A stretch of 64,000 nt of DNA from Pithys albifrons albifrons (taxonomy: Eukaryota > Chordata > Aves > Passeriformes > Thamnophilidae). This document shows, piece after piece, positions 23,810-33,969 of this stretch. Position 1 is the stretch's first letter; each line of letters begins with the position of its first letter. Location of the stretch: NCBI RefSeq assembly GCF_047495875.1, contig NC_092474.1, forward strand, positions 9,424,501-9,488,500, in the 5' to 3' direction. Both the position numbers and the translations under genes were made by a program. Below the pieces are notes generated by a model. The model had not been told where the DNA came from, searched no databases, and worked only from the letters and a program-made list of their open reading frames with translations.

Positions 23810-24101
23810 GTAACACTATTGCTGCCACTTTTGTAGTTACCACACTAATAGACAGCCTCTTCCTCAGCCTGGACCCCCGTGATGATTAATGTGCTTATGG
23901 AGCCAGATGTCCACAATTGCAAAGTGACGTCTGAGGGCCTCATGTCATCATTGTAGATCACAGTGACAGGGGCCCTGCCAGGAAGTTTCTGTTGGTACCA
24001 GCCATAGCTGCTGTCACTGCAGGAGCAGCTGATCTTGTTGTTTTGTCCAAGGATGGCTGACAGTGAGGAGAGATTATACAGCACTGCCAGGAGCAGGGAA
24101 T
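23810..24101 (-). pseudogene. V pseudogene (23.81 kb)
   Basis: The V exon is open over FR1-FR3, with Cys in ISCSCSDSSYG and [16 protein letters not shown]. It lacks a leader, FR3 is rearranged (DVTLQLWTSG), a TAG precedes the second Cys, and the acceptor reads CTCCAA instead of CTCCAG. The 3' flank with CAGGGTG matches the 21.07 kb copy; the 5' three-quarters of the exon does not. Confidence 0.85.
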
Positions 24102-24307
24102 TTGGAGAGGGAGAGGAGAGAGGGCCGAAGAGTAGTGTTAACTCCTGCTCATGGACCAAAAATCTTCCCTGGGCAGGGGAGCATTGATGGGAAACTCTGC
24201 CTGTAGGCACATAGATGGGACACTTGGGGCACAACAGGGCTGGTGTATGGTCATAACTTCCTCAAATGTCAGTGAATGGCACAGTTCTGGGGATCTAAGA
24301 GCTGGGA

Positions 24308-24346
24308 GGTTTTTGTATCACTTCTCCATTGCTCTGTAACACTGTG
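24308..24346 (-). other. V4 recombination signal, 23-bp spacer (consensus)
   Basis: Heptamer CACAGTG (24340-24346), exact 23-bp spacer, nonamer ACAAAAACC (24308-24316). Both elements match the consensus; this is the best V signal in the window. Confidence 0.95.
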
Positions 24347-24804
24347 GCAGCAGTACTGCTCCTGTCGTAGCCACCACAGTAATAGACAGCCTCGTCCTCG
24401 GCTTGGACCCCAGTGATGGTTAATGTCCCCGAGGAGCCAGAGAATCGCGAAGGGATGTTTGAGGGTCTGTTGTCATTGTAGTAGATCACAGTGACAGGGG
24501 CACTGCCAGGGACCTTCTGCTGGAACCAGCCATAGGTACCACTACTTCCTGAGCAGGTGATCTTGACGGTTTCTCCCACGTTGGCTGACACCGACGATGG
24601 CTGAGTTATGGATGCTGCCTGGACCAGAGAACCTGGAGAGGAGAGAGGAAAAGATGTAGGTTAGTCAGTGCCTCAGGAGCACAGTCCCCCCTGGGCAGAA
24701 GGCTGGGACCCCTGTGCCCAAAGGTCCCATCCAGGGGCAGCGACTCTGGCCACGGCACCTGAGCTGTGCGCGAGCACCACGAGGAGGAGAGGGACCCAGG
24801 CCAT
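24347..24804 (-). CDS. IGLV: Lambda variable gene V4 (best recombination signal)
   Basis: Leader exon 24759-24804 ([15 protein letters not shown]) and V exon 24347-24632, both open. FR1 starts [19 protein letters not shown], close to chicken SSVSANPGE. Cys is in [12 protein letters not shown] and FR2 is [18 protein letters not shown]3 is three residues short ([12 protein letters not shown]), then AVYYC with CDR3 GGYDRSSTA. Octamer, TATA-like box, donor, acceptor and RSS all look intact, so on sequence grounds this is the strongest candidate for a rearranging V, though it lies about 9.9 kb from J with three other V genes between. Confidence 0.9.
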
Positions 24805-24865
24805 GGTGTGATCCCACCAAATCGGCGTCCTCACCTAGATGGGGCTGTGCCCTGGACTGTGACTC

Positions 24866-24911
24866 CTTTTTAAGCCCCTGCCCGGTCAGGACACGGCCCC
24901 TCCATGCAAAT
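24866..24911 (-). promoter_or_regulatory. V4 promoter: octamer and TATA-like box
   Basis: ATTTGCAT on the - strand (24904-24911) with CTTAAAAAG downstream (24866-24874). Confidence 0.85.
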
Positions 24912-25867
24912 CTGAGCCTGTGCTCTCAGCTGGATCATGCCCATGCCTCTCTCCCCACCTCCTTCCCTATTCCACGCCCAGCCCCAACACCTCAGATGCA
25001 GCAGAGCTTGTCCCTGGGCACATAATGGAGACATCTCCCAGCTCCGAGTTACAATCTGCCAGCACAGACGCCTCATTCCCAGCTCAGATGGAGTCACTGC
25101 AGGTTCAACTGCCAAAGGATGAGGGAAGGATGGATAAAGGGTACAGAGGGGGAAAAGAGCCACCACAAGTGCCAGCAGTTGGGGCTGGGATGATGCTAAG
25201 CCCCAATACTCCATACTTTTGGCATTTTTCCCTCCCATTGGTGTCCCAGGTACATAAGGTACCTCCTTGATCTCCTGCTTATCTGCCATGCCTCTTCCTC
25301 TGCCAGCTCAGGTCAAGCACACAAGACCTTTGCTTTTCCCATAACAACAGAAGAGGTCCTGCACCAATTCCCAGGGTTCACCAATGCCTCCCTTTGAGCT
25401 GGTCACAAGCACAACAGGCTGGCACTCAGTAGAGGCAGCCAGAACTGTGGCAGCCCCTGGACAGCCCTGCTCCGAGTCAGGGCACAGGGATCATGAGTGT
25501 CTTCAGCAGCCCCAACCCAGACCAAGAGTGGCTGCACCCATGGGAAATTCCCCTTCACCCATGACCCTCCCTGTCATGACTATGCCAGTCCCAGAGTGCC
25601 CAGGGCACCGGGATTCCAGCTGGCATGGCCAGGGCAGGGCTGCAGGGCTGGCTCTATGTGGGCAGCAGGGAGGAGACCTGCTGGAATAGAGCAAATACCC
25701 CATGGGAGGAACTGCTTCATGGGCACATGTGCTGGTCCAGCATAATGTTCAAGCAGGAGCAGCAGCAGGAAGGTCCCAAGGGACCCCGTGGCAATGGTGG
25801 GCTCGTATCTTTCTTTCCTCATGCTGTGAATTACCATGAACTTGATGAACACTGTTGCCCCATCCAG

Positions 25868-25970
25868 AACCGTGACAGACAGCCTCCTCTTCCTCCTCTT
25901 TGACTAAGACCTCACCAAAGTAATGTTGCCATGGAGGTTAGTATGTTCCCAAGTGCTGTAGATGCCTTGC
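25868..25970 (-). pseudogene. V gene relic (FR3 region)
   Basis: Fourth copy of the short FR3-like remnant, upstream of V4 in the transcribed sense. Confidence 0.5.
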
Positions 25971-26136
25971 CAAAATGTCAGGAGATGGGCACAGAGCTGG
26001 GGCTCTACAGGGCAGCCAAGCTGGGCCACTGGGCACAGCCACATTTAGCAGGGCAATGGTGGGGACTTACCACATCATCAAAATGTCTGCAATGGCAGGA
26101 GGTTCTTGTCTCACTTCCCCATTGCTCCATGTCACT

Positions 26137-26385
26137 GCAACATCACTGCTGCTGTCAAAGCCACCACAGAAATAGACAGCCTCGTCCTCGGCTTGGACCC
26201 CAGTGATGGTTAACGTGCCCGTGGAGCCAGACTTGGCTCCAGAGAATCGCGAAGGGATGTCCAAGGGTCTGTTGGTGCTAGCATAGATCACAGTGACAGG
26301 GGCAGTGCCGGGGACCTTCTGCTGGTACCAGCCATAAGCATTATTGCTACTCCTAGAGCAGACCAAGGTGACCTGACCCAGAGAT
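26137..26385 (-). pseudogene. V pseudogene, 5'-truncated (26.1 kb)
   Basis: Open from late FR1 ([12 protein letters not shown]) through FR2 and FR3 to [13 protein letters not shown]. The 5' part of the V exon, acceptor and leader are missing. The 3' flank keeps an ACAAGAACC nonamer (26101-26109) but the heptamer is shortened to AGTG. Confidence 0.85.
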
Positions 26386-26721
26386 ATGAACACTGGGGAC
26401 GCTAAGCCAGAGCCATGTGGGAGCCATGGGCTGAGGCAGAAGGTCTCCATGCCCTCCAGCCCTGGTGCCTGAGGCTCCCATGGACTGGCAAGCACTCACA
26501 CACCCCATCCTGAGCACTCAGGGTGGCTGCAATGCCACAGGTCCCCAGGAAGAACTCAACCTGAGGCAGCAGAAATATGGTAGAGGTTTTGTTGGTCAGC
26601 TCCTCAGGCTTCAGCTCCTAACACTGTCCCAGGCTCCTGTGCCTTTCATGTGGATATTGGGCAGCGGGATGAGCCCAGCCAGGGCTCCTGCAGTACCAGG
26701 GCCCAATCACTGGGGACACAG

Positions 26722-26900
26722 TCATAGAATCATAGAATGGTTTGGGATGGAAGACCTTCAAGACTACCTAGTTCCAACTCCCTGCTGTGGGCAGGGACAC
26801 CTTCCACTAGACTAGGTTGCACAAAATCTCATCCAAGCTTACCTTGAATATGTCCAGGCATGGGGCATATTCACGACTTAGATAGGAAACCTTCTTCAGT
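26722..26900 (-). mobile_element. CR1 3' end (antisense) with TCATAGAATCATAGAATGG
   Basis: Classic antisense CR1 terminus: TCATAGAATCATAGAATGG, then 'ccctgctgtgggcagggacacc' and 'actaggttgcacaaaatctcatcc'. Its inner part is shared with 28258-28350. Confidence 0.9.
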
Positions 26901-27079
26901 GCCTCATCATAGTCAGCGCTCACAGTCACAGCCCTGAGACATGGAACACATTGGGAAGGGCACCAGGAAGGGAAAGGAAAAGCCCCAGAGCTGGAGATCT
27001 GGAGCCTGTCTGGCTAAATTGAAGAAGACAAAGCCAGCCTCTGTGACACTTGACATTTTGCTTGTCTGTGTCTCAGTGT

Positions 27080-27375
27080 CACCATGAGATTTGCACTGCT
27101 GGTGTTGTGGCTGCCACAGTAACAGAAAGGCTTGTTCTTGGCTTAAACACCAGAGACTGAGTGGGGCCAGACGCAGAACTGGAGAATCAGTAAGGGATGG
27201 TTGAGGGTGTTCCATCATTCCATTATATCACAGTGACAGGAGAGCTACTGGAAATCTCCTGCTGGTACCAGTCACTGCTGCCACCAACCCAGGAACAGGT
27301 GATCCTGACAGTTTGTGCCAGGATGGCTGACACCAAAGACAACTGACTCAATGATGCTGCCTAGATCAGCTACCC
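27080..27375 (-). pseudogene. V pseudogene (27.1 kb)
   Basis: Degraded V exon, recognised by GATCCTGACAGTTTGTGCCA and CTGGTACCAG in FR1-FR2 and by the CDR3-FR3 remnant at 27105-27150. Many indels; no leader or RSS. Confidence 0.75.
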
Positions 27376-27572
27376 AGAAAGGGAGAGGAGAGAGGGCAGA
27401 AGAGAATGGTCAGCCAATGTTTCCAGAGCAAAGCCCTTCCCAGGCAGGGGAACAGTGATGGGAGAATTCTGCCTGCAGGCATGCATATGGGACACCCTAG
27501 GCCATGACAGAGCTCCTGGAAGGTCACAACTTCCTCAAATGTCAAGGGGTGTAAGGTACAGCTGAGCTGAAA

Positions 27573-27611
27573 GGTTTTTGTATCACTTCCTCATAGCTGT
27601 GTGTCAGAGTG
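27573..27611 (-). other. V5 recombination signal, 23-bp spacer
   Basis: Heptamer CACTCTG (27605-27611), 23-bp spacer, perfect nonamer ACAAAAACC (27573-27581). Confidence 0.88.
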
Positions 27612-28094
27612 GCAGCGTTACTGCTGCTGTCCCAGTTACCACAGTAATAGACAGCCTCGTCCTCAGCCTGGACCCCAGTGATGGTTAATGTGCCCGTGGT
27701 GTTCGATACAGAACCAGAGAATCGTGAAGGGATGCCTGTGGGTCTGTAGGTGTTGCGATAGATCACAGTGACAGGGCCACTACCAGGGATCTTCTGCTGG
27801 TACCAGGCAGCATAAGACCAGCTACTGCCAAGGCCAGAGCAGGTGATCTTGACGGTTTCTCCCACATTGGCTGACAACGAGGATGGCTGATTCAGTGCTG
27901 CCTGGACCAGGGAACCTGGAGAGGGAGAGGAGAGAACAGAGGAAATGGGGATCAGTCAAAGTCCAAGGAGCACAGCCCTCCCTAGGTAAGGGATGAAATG
28001 CCTGTGCCCAAAGGCTCCCTCGAGGCACAGCGACTCTGGCCACGGCACCTGAGCTGTGAGCAAGCACCACGAGGAGGAGAGAGACCCAGGTCAT
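27612..28094 (-). CDS. IGLV: Lambda variable gene V5
   Basis: Leader exon 28049-28094 ([15 protein letters not shown]) and V exon 27612-27915, both open. FR1 reads [18 protein letters not shown], then Cys in [14 protein letters not shown], a longer CDR1 than in V1-V4. FR2 is [18 protein letters not shown]3 ends DEAVYYC with CDR3 [10 protein letters not shown]. The octamer promoter and a 23-RSS with perfect nonamer are present. It is the most J-distal V that still has every expected signal. Confidence 0.87.
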
Positions 28095-28156
28095 GGTGTG
28101 ATCCCACCAGCTCCACGTCCTCACTCTGATGGGGCTGTGCCCTGGACCCTGTATCC

Positions 28157-28201
28157 CTTTTAAGCCCCCACCTGGCCAGGACACAGCCCCTCCATGCAAA
28201 T
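28157..28201 (-). promoter_or_regulatory. V5 promoter: octamer and TATA-like box
   Basis: ATTTGCAT on the - strand (28194-28201) and CTTAAAAG (28157-28164). The homology of the V unit breaks directly after the octamer. Confidence 0.85.
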
Positions 28202-28257
28202 CTGATCAGCACTGGTGTCCCAGCCAGAACAGTGACAGACAGCCCCTTTCAATGCCC

Positions 28258-28350
28258 CTTTGTGCTAAACCAGGTTGCACAAAACCTCATCCAGACTTGC
28301 CTTGAATACGTCCAGGCATGGAGCATTCAGAACTTTGCTAGGAAACCTTC
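28258..28350 (-). mobile_element. CR1 fragment (antisense), duplicated
   Basis: Matches the inner part of the 26722-26900 CR1 and continues into the same following sequence, so it arrived by segmental duplication and not by a new insertion. Confidence 0.75.
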
Positions 28351-28529
28351 TCCAGTGCCTCATCATAGTCAGCACTCACAGTTACACCCCTGAGACATGG
28401 AGCACATAGAGAAGGGCACCAGGAGGGGATAAAAAGCCCTGGAGCTGGAGGTCTGGAGCCTGTCTGGCTGAGTTGAAGCAGAAGACAAAGCCAGCCTCTG
28501 TGACACTTGACATTTTGCTTGCCTGTGTC

Positions 28530-28826
28530 TCAGTGTCACCATGAGATCAGCACTGCTGGTGTTGTGGCTGTCACAGTAATGGACAGCCTCATCTTCCCTT
28601 TGGAATCTTGTGATCCTGTGGAAGCAGTCACAGCACTGGCGAATCATGAAGCCTGAGGGTATTCCATCATTCCATTAGATCACAGTGACAGAGCCACTGC
28701 CTGGGACCTTCTACTGGAACCAGCCATAGGTGCTGCTACTCCCAGAGCAGATGATGCTGCCAGTGTCTCAGAGGTTGGCTGCCCCTGAGGATGGCTCACT
28801 CAGTGATGCTGCCCAGCCTAGGGAAG
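28530..28826 (-). pseudogene. V pseudogene (28.5 kb)
   Basis: Duplicate of the 27.1 kb pseudogene region, with stops and indels in FR3; FR2 (TTCTACTGGAACCAGCCATA on +) and FR1 remain recognisable. Confidence 0.75.
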
Positions 28827-29244
28827 CTGGAGTGGGAGAGGATAGAGGTTAAAATGTGGGAGTCAGCGAGTGCCCCAGGATAGCCCTCTCTTGGTGGAAG
28901 GATGGGGCTCCTGTGCCGAGAGATCATGATGGAACAGAGGGATGACCACCCCAGACAAAGGCCAAGGCCCAAGCCCTGAGGCCCTATAAGGAGACCTGGC
29001 AGAGCAAGAGAATGTGGCCACAAACAACATGAGTTGGTGAGCTGATGACAAGGCAATGTCAGACAGTGACCAGCCCCAGGGTCACCTCATGCGAGAACAG
29101 TACAACCAGGAGGTCACTCACAGCTGATGGCCATCCAGAAGTTGTTTCAACTCCACAGCTCTGCTCAGCCCTGAGAGAGAAGGGCATAAAGCATCCATTT
29201 TTGTCTCCTCTGCTCCTCATTTACCCATCTCTGTGTCACTACAC

Positions 29245-29526
29245 CAGCATCACTGCTGCTGTCATAGCCACCACAGAAATAGACAGCCTCATCCTCGGCT
29301 TGGACCCCAGTGATGGTTAATGTGCCCGTGGAGCCAGATCTGGATCCAGAGAATCGCGAAGGGATGTCCGAGGGTCTCTTGTTGCTGTTGTAGATCACAG
29401 TGACAGGGACATTGCCAGGGACCTTCTGCTGGTGCCAGCCATAGTCATAGCTGCTCCCAGAGTACATAACCCAGACAGTTTGCCCCAGGATGTCTGACTC
29501 AGTGATGTTGCCTGCACCTGGGTACC
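29245..29526 (-). pseudogene. V pseudogene (29.2 kb)
   Basis: Open from FR1 to CDR3 ([15 protein letters not shown]), but the first conserved Cys is Tyr (VMYSGSS), FR1 is shortened and the acceptor AG is lost. The 3' edge has the degenerate heptamer TGTAGTG. Confidence 0.85.
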
Positions 29527-30104
29527 CAGAGAGAGAGAGGAGAGAGGGAACAAGATGAGGGTGAGCCTGTGCCCCAGGAGCACACCCCTCCCCAGGCAGT
29601 GGTACAGGGCCCCTGTGCCCAAAGGTTCTGGTGCCATGAAGGGGCACAGCCTCACAGACAGAGCTGAAAACTAGAGACCCATGGTGCTGCAAGGAGAGCT
29701 GGCAGTGGCAGAGTGGTGGAACACCACCCTCTGACGGAAAGGGACCTGGGCATGGCTAAAGAAACTTCTGGAAAGCAGAGCCTGGACTGGCCCAGAGCAA
29801 TGCAACAGAGAGGCAGCTTCAGCAGCGGCAGGAGGATGGGGCAGCCAGAAATAAAAGGCAGCAGGGTCTGGAGATGAGGCAATACCATTCCTATTATAAG
29901 GACAGGGAAAAGAGTCACCTCTGCACCTTAGGGCATGGAAATGAGGCTATTCAGCATCTGTCCTTGGACAGGGGACGGGAGCCTGCTACACCTCCACAAT
30001 GACAACTGTACTTGGCCATGAGGAAGAAGAACTCAAAACCTTCCTCTTCAACACTGTTTTCTCTGTTTCACTTCTACATTACTCACTGCCTTCATCACAC
30101 CCCA

Positions 30105-30389
30105 GAACCACTGCTGCTGTCCCTGCTACCACAGTAATAGACAGCCTTCTCCTCAGCTTGGACCCCAGTGATGGTTAATGTGGCCATGGAGCCGGATGCA
30201 GAGGCAGAGAATTGTGAAGGGATGTCCAAGGGTCTGCTGTTGCTGCCATAGATCACACACGGGCACTGCCAGGTTTCTGCTCATATCAGCCATAACCACT
30301 GCTACCCCCTGAGCAGGTGATCCCAGTTTGTCCCAGGTTGGTTGACACCAAGGACAGCTGATTCAGCAATGTTTCCTGGACCAGGGAAC
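30105..30389 (-). pseudogene. V pseudogene (30.1 kb)
   Basis: Leaderless V exon with a deletion in FR2 that shifts the frame; FR3 and the [12 protein letters not shown]3 remain. Confidence 0.8.
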
Positions 30390-30846
30390 CTGGAGAGGGA
30401 GAGGAGAGAGGGGAGAAGGTTGAGGGGGTGAGACAGCACCCCAGGAGAAGAGCCCTCCCCAGGCAGAGGGACAGGGAATGCCACAATCAGAAGAGAATGG
30501 ACCTGGTGCATTTGGGGAGCAGAGCCCAGCACAACACATCCCAGCACAGAGGCAGCTCTGACAGCAGCAGTAGGAAATGGTCAGCAGTAGCATGACAGAC
30601 TAGGGTGGGGGATAAAGCTACACTGTAATCGCTTTTGTGACAAGAAAAATGCTCTCCAGACATAAAGGAGATCAAGAGAACCTGTAGTTCTGTGGGACAC
30701 TAAAAGGAGGAGGTTCCCAGACATAGCTGTGCAGAGGGGACTGGGACATGCTTCAGCTCCACAGCCAGACAGAAGGCAGAAGGTCTGAAATCTTTCCACT
30801 AGTTTTGGAGGAGTCTTTCTCACTTCCTGTTACCTGTTGGCACCAC

Positions 30847-31150
30847 ACACCATAGCCACCACTGCTGCTGTCCCACCTACCACAGAAATAGACAGCCTCG
30901 TCCTCAGCTTGGACCCCCGTGATGGTTAATGTGCCCGTGGAGCCGGACTTGGCTCCGGAGAATCGTGAAGGGATGTCCGAGGGTCTCTTGTCGTTGTTAC
31001 AGATCACAGTGACAGGGGCAGTGCCAGGGACCTTCTGTTGGTACCAGCCATAGTTGTTGCTAGTCCCTGAGCAGGTGATCTTGACGGTTTCTCCCACATT
31101 GGCTGACAACGAGGACGGCTGACTCAGTGATACTGCCTGGACCAGGGAAC
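30847..31150 (-). pseudogene. V copy, open, leaderless (30.8 kb)
   Basis: Complete open V exon ([45 protein letters not shown]) with acceptor. Upstream, only a scrambled leader is seen near 31270-31320, without a usable ATG frame. It ends with the GGTGTGTG class of degenerate heptamer. A likely conversion donor. Confidence 0.85.
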
Positions 31151-31839
31151 CTAGAGAGGGAGAGGGAAGAAGTCAGGAGTCAGTCACTGTCCCAGGAGCA
31201 TTGTCATTCCCAGGGAGTGGGACAGAGTCAGGCCCCCTATGTTCAAAGTACCTTGTTGGGCACAGCAAGTCTGGCCATGACACCTGTACCATGGATGAAT
31301 AACAAGACAAGGAGAGGGACAAAGCCAGCCTGGTGCCAGGTGCTCAGGTAGCAGCTCCTGACACAGGGTAGGTGTGGGTTCAGAGTCAGAGGTGCTGGGG
31401 GGCTCCTCCACAGGCAGAACATGATCCCACTGGGCCATAACTGAGCAAACACAAACAACACAGAGAGAAGAAGCCTGTGGGCTTCTCTTGTAGTAAAACA
31501 GAGCATCCCCTGGCCAGGCCTGCTCTGACCTGGCAGCTTCATGCATATCCCTGGAGCTCCAGTGCCCATGGGAAATGTCCCTTCTCAGGCTTTGAAGGCA
31601 CAACTTTGGCCCAGCTTGCTGGCCTAGGGCACATCCCCACCTCTTGGTGCTGAGGCTGCGGTTTCATCAGGGATGAGCCCCTTGGAGTGATGGCCCAGGG
31701 TCTCCTCATGCAGCTGGGCTGGGAGTTGGCCAGGGACGCAGGTGGACAGGCCCTGGGCACCAGCCAGGGAGAGCAGAGAGATCTTGAACCTGGAGTGCAG
31801 GGCAGGGACAGAATTTCTGGGAAGTGATCCCAGCCATTC

Positions 31840-32045
31840 TTTACTGAGAGTATGGTCAAACATTGGACAGGATTCCTAGAGAGTTGGATGAAATCCCAAG
31901 CCTGCTAGTGTCATAGAAGCACCTAGACAATGACCTGCATTTTGTTCAGCCCTGCAGTGTCCAGGCAGTGGGACTTTGTGATAACTGAAGGTCTCTTCTA
32001 TCTCAAATAGTCTATTGAGTTCTATCCTATGTGCTCTCCTCATCA
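31840..32045 (+). mobile_element. CR1 3' fragment, copy 4
   Basis: Same CR1 3' segment as in the V-unit spacers, 3' of the 32.2 kb V copy, which shows that this copy belongs to the same ancestral unit as the 21.07 and 23.81 kb pseudogenes. Confidence 0.65.
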
Positions 32046-32193
32046 ATTACAAGGGAAGAGATCTACTGGATGATGCTGAACACCAGGAGCAGCCGCATTC
32101 TACACAGAGCAGCAAGGGCAGGGTTGTGCCAGGGACCTGCCTCACCAACAAAGGAATGGCAGAGCCTCCTAACTGGCCCCTGCCATGGCAGGA

Positions 32194-32232
32194 GGACTTT
32201 GTATCGGTTTCCCATTGCTCCAAGTCACTGTG
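32194..32232 (-). other. RSS-like site of the 32.2 kb V copy
   Basis: Consensus heptamer CACAGTG (32226-32232), 23-bp spacer, nonamer ACAAAGTCC (32194-32202), two changes from ACAAAAACC. Confidence 0.8.
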
Positions 32233-32539
32233 GTAACAGTGTTGCTGCTGCTTTCGTAGCTACCACAGAAATAGACAGCCTCATCCTCGGTTTGGACACC
32301 AGTGATGGTTAATGTGGCCGTGGAGCCAGATGCGGATCCAGAGAATCGCGAAGGGATGTCCGAGGGTCTCTTGTTGTCCTTATAGATCACAGTGACAGGG
32401 GCTCTGCCAGAGACCTTCTGCTGGTACCAGCCAAAATAAGCACTGCTATCACCCTCAGAGCAGGTGATCTTTATGGTTTCTCCCACATTGGCTGACAACG
32501 GGGATGGCTGACTCAGTGATGCTGCCTGGACCAGGGAAC
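32233..32539 (-). pseudogene. V copy nearly identical to V1, leaderless (32.2 kb)
   Basis: Open V exon whose FR1, CDR1 ([10 protein letters not shown]), FR2, CDR2 (KDNKRPSD) and most of FR3 match V1. It differs at [11 protein letters not shown] and in CDR3 ([11 protein letters not shown]). It has a splice acceptor and an RSS, but I find no leader exon or octamer upstream, so it is classed as a donor or unexpressed copy. Confidence 0.88.
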
Positions 32540-33027
32540 CTGGAGAGGGAGAGGAGAGAGCAGAGAAGACAGGGTCAGTGGCCCAGAAGCACAGCCCTTC
32601 CTGAGCAGGGGAACACCATGTGGTGCACAATTCTACCTTCCGGCACAGAGATGGGGCACCTTGGGTGCAGCCCACAACTCAGGCACTCCTTGCACAATTG
32701 CTGTAGCCAGAACCTGGGCCCTCTCCGTGCTCACTGGCCCTCTGGGTACACCTTATCCCAGACACTGGCCCTGGGCATCCTGGGGACACAGACTGCTGTG
32801 GACACCCAACCTTTGGGAAACTCTGGAGATGCTCCTGCCCATGTCTCACCAGGGGCCATGTGCAGACCAGTAGCCAGGGACTGCAAGGCAGGAGGGCCCC
32901 AGGCAGTGAGGGGCTGTGAGAGCAGACAATGTGTGATGAAGGCAGTGGAGACAGCTTCAGTACACCATGAGCTGGGAGGTAGCATGAGGATAGAATTCCA
33001 GATAAAACACTGCAAAGCAGGAGCCAC

Positions 33028-33310
33028 AACCGCTGCAACCCAGCCATCACAGAAACAAACAGCCTCGTCCTTGTCTTGGGCCCCAGTGATGGTTAACATG
33101 CCCAAGGATCCAGATGTGGATACAGAATAATAACAATTCCAACGGTCTGTTGGCATTTAAGTAGATCACAGTGACAGGGGCAGTGCCAGAGACCTTCTGC
33201 TGGTACCAGCCATAGCTGCTGCTGCTCCCAGAGCAGGTGATCTTGATGGTTTCTCACATATTGGCTGCCACAGAGAACAGCTGATTCAACAATGGTGCCC
33301 AGATTAGGAA
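33028..33310 (-). pseudogene. V pseudogene (33.0 kb)
   Basis: V exon with stops in FR3 and CDR2, and 'ttctcacatattggctg' altering FR1; no leader, acceptor or RSS. Confidence 0.8.
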
Positions 33311-33676
33311 ATGTGGAGAGGGAGAGGAGACAGGGGAGAAAAGTGGGGTCAGCCATTGAACCAGGAGCACAGACCTGTCCAGACATGCTTATAGGGAATG
33401 CCACAGTCATAGAAGAGTTGACCTGCACATGTCACAGGCACAATTGGGGACAAAGCCACACAATGAGTTTTATAGGGACCAGGACAATGGTCCCCAGCCA
33501 CAATGTCACCTCCAGGGCTCTGGGAAAGAAAATGGGAGGATTAAATAGACATGGTTGTGCAGAGGAGACAAAAACCTGACCCAGCTCTACATCCTCAGCT
33601 CTGCTTGGCTATGAGAAGGACAGAAAAATTAAATTTTTAACAGCCCTGTACCTCATTTGAAAATATCTGTGTACCA

Positions 33677-33969
33677 GTATCACTGCTGCTGTCTCTGCCA
33701 CCACAGTAATAGACAGCCTCATCCTCTGCTTGGACCCGTGATGGTTAATGTGGCCATGGAGCCAGATGTGGATCCAGAGAATCGTGAAGGGATGTCCGAG
33801 GGTCTGTTGCTGTTAGCATAGATCACAGTGACAGGGCCACTGCCAGGGACCTTCTGCTGGTACCAGCCATACCAGCCACTGCTACTCCCCGAGCAGGTGA
33901 TCTTTATGGTTTCTCCCACATTGGCTGACAATGAGGACGGCTGACTCAGTGCTGCCTGGACCAGGGAAC
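33677..33969 (-). pseudogene. V pseudogene, FR3 frameshift (33.7 kb)
   Basis: Open from the acceptor through FR1, FR2 and most of FR3. A 2-bp deletion in the segment GGACCCCAGTG (here GGACCCGTG) then shifts the frame before the second Cys. Confidence 0.85.
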
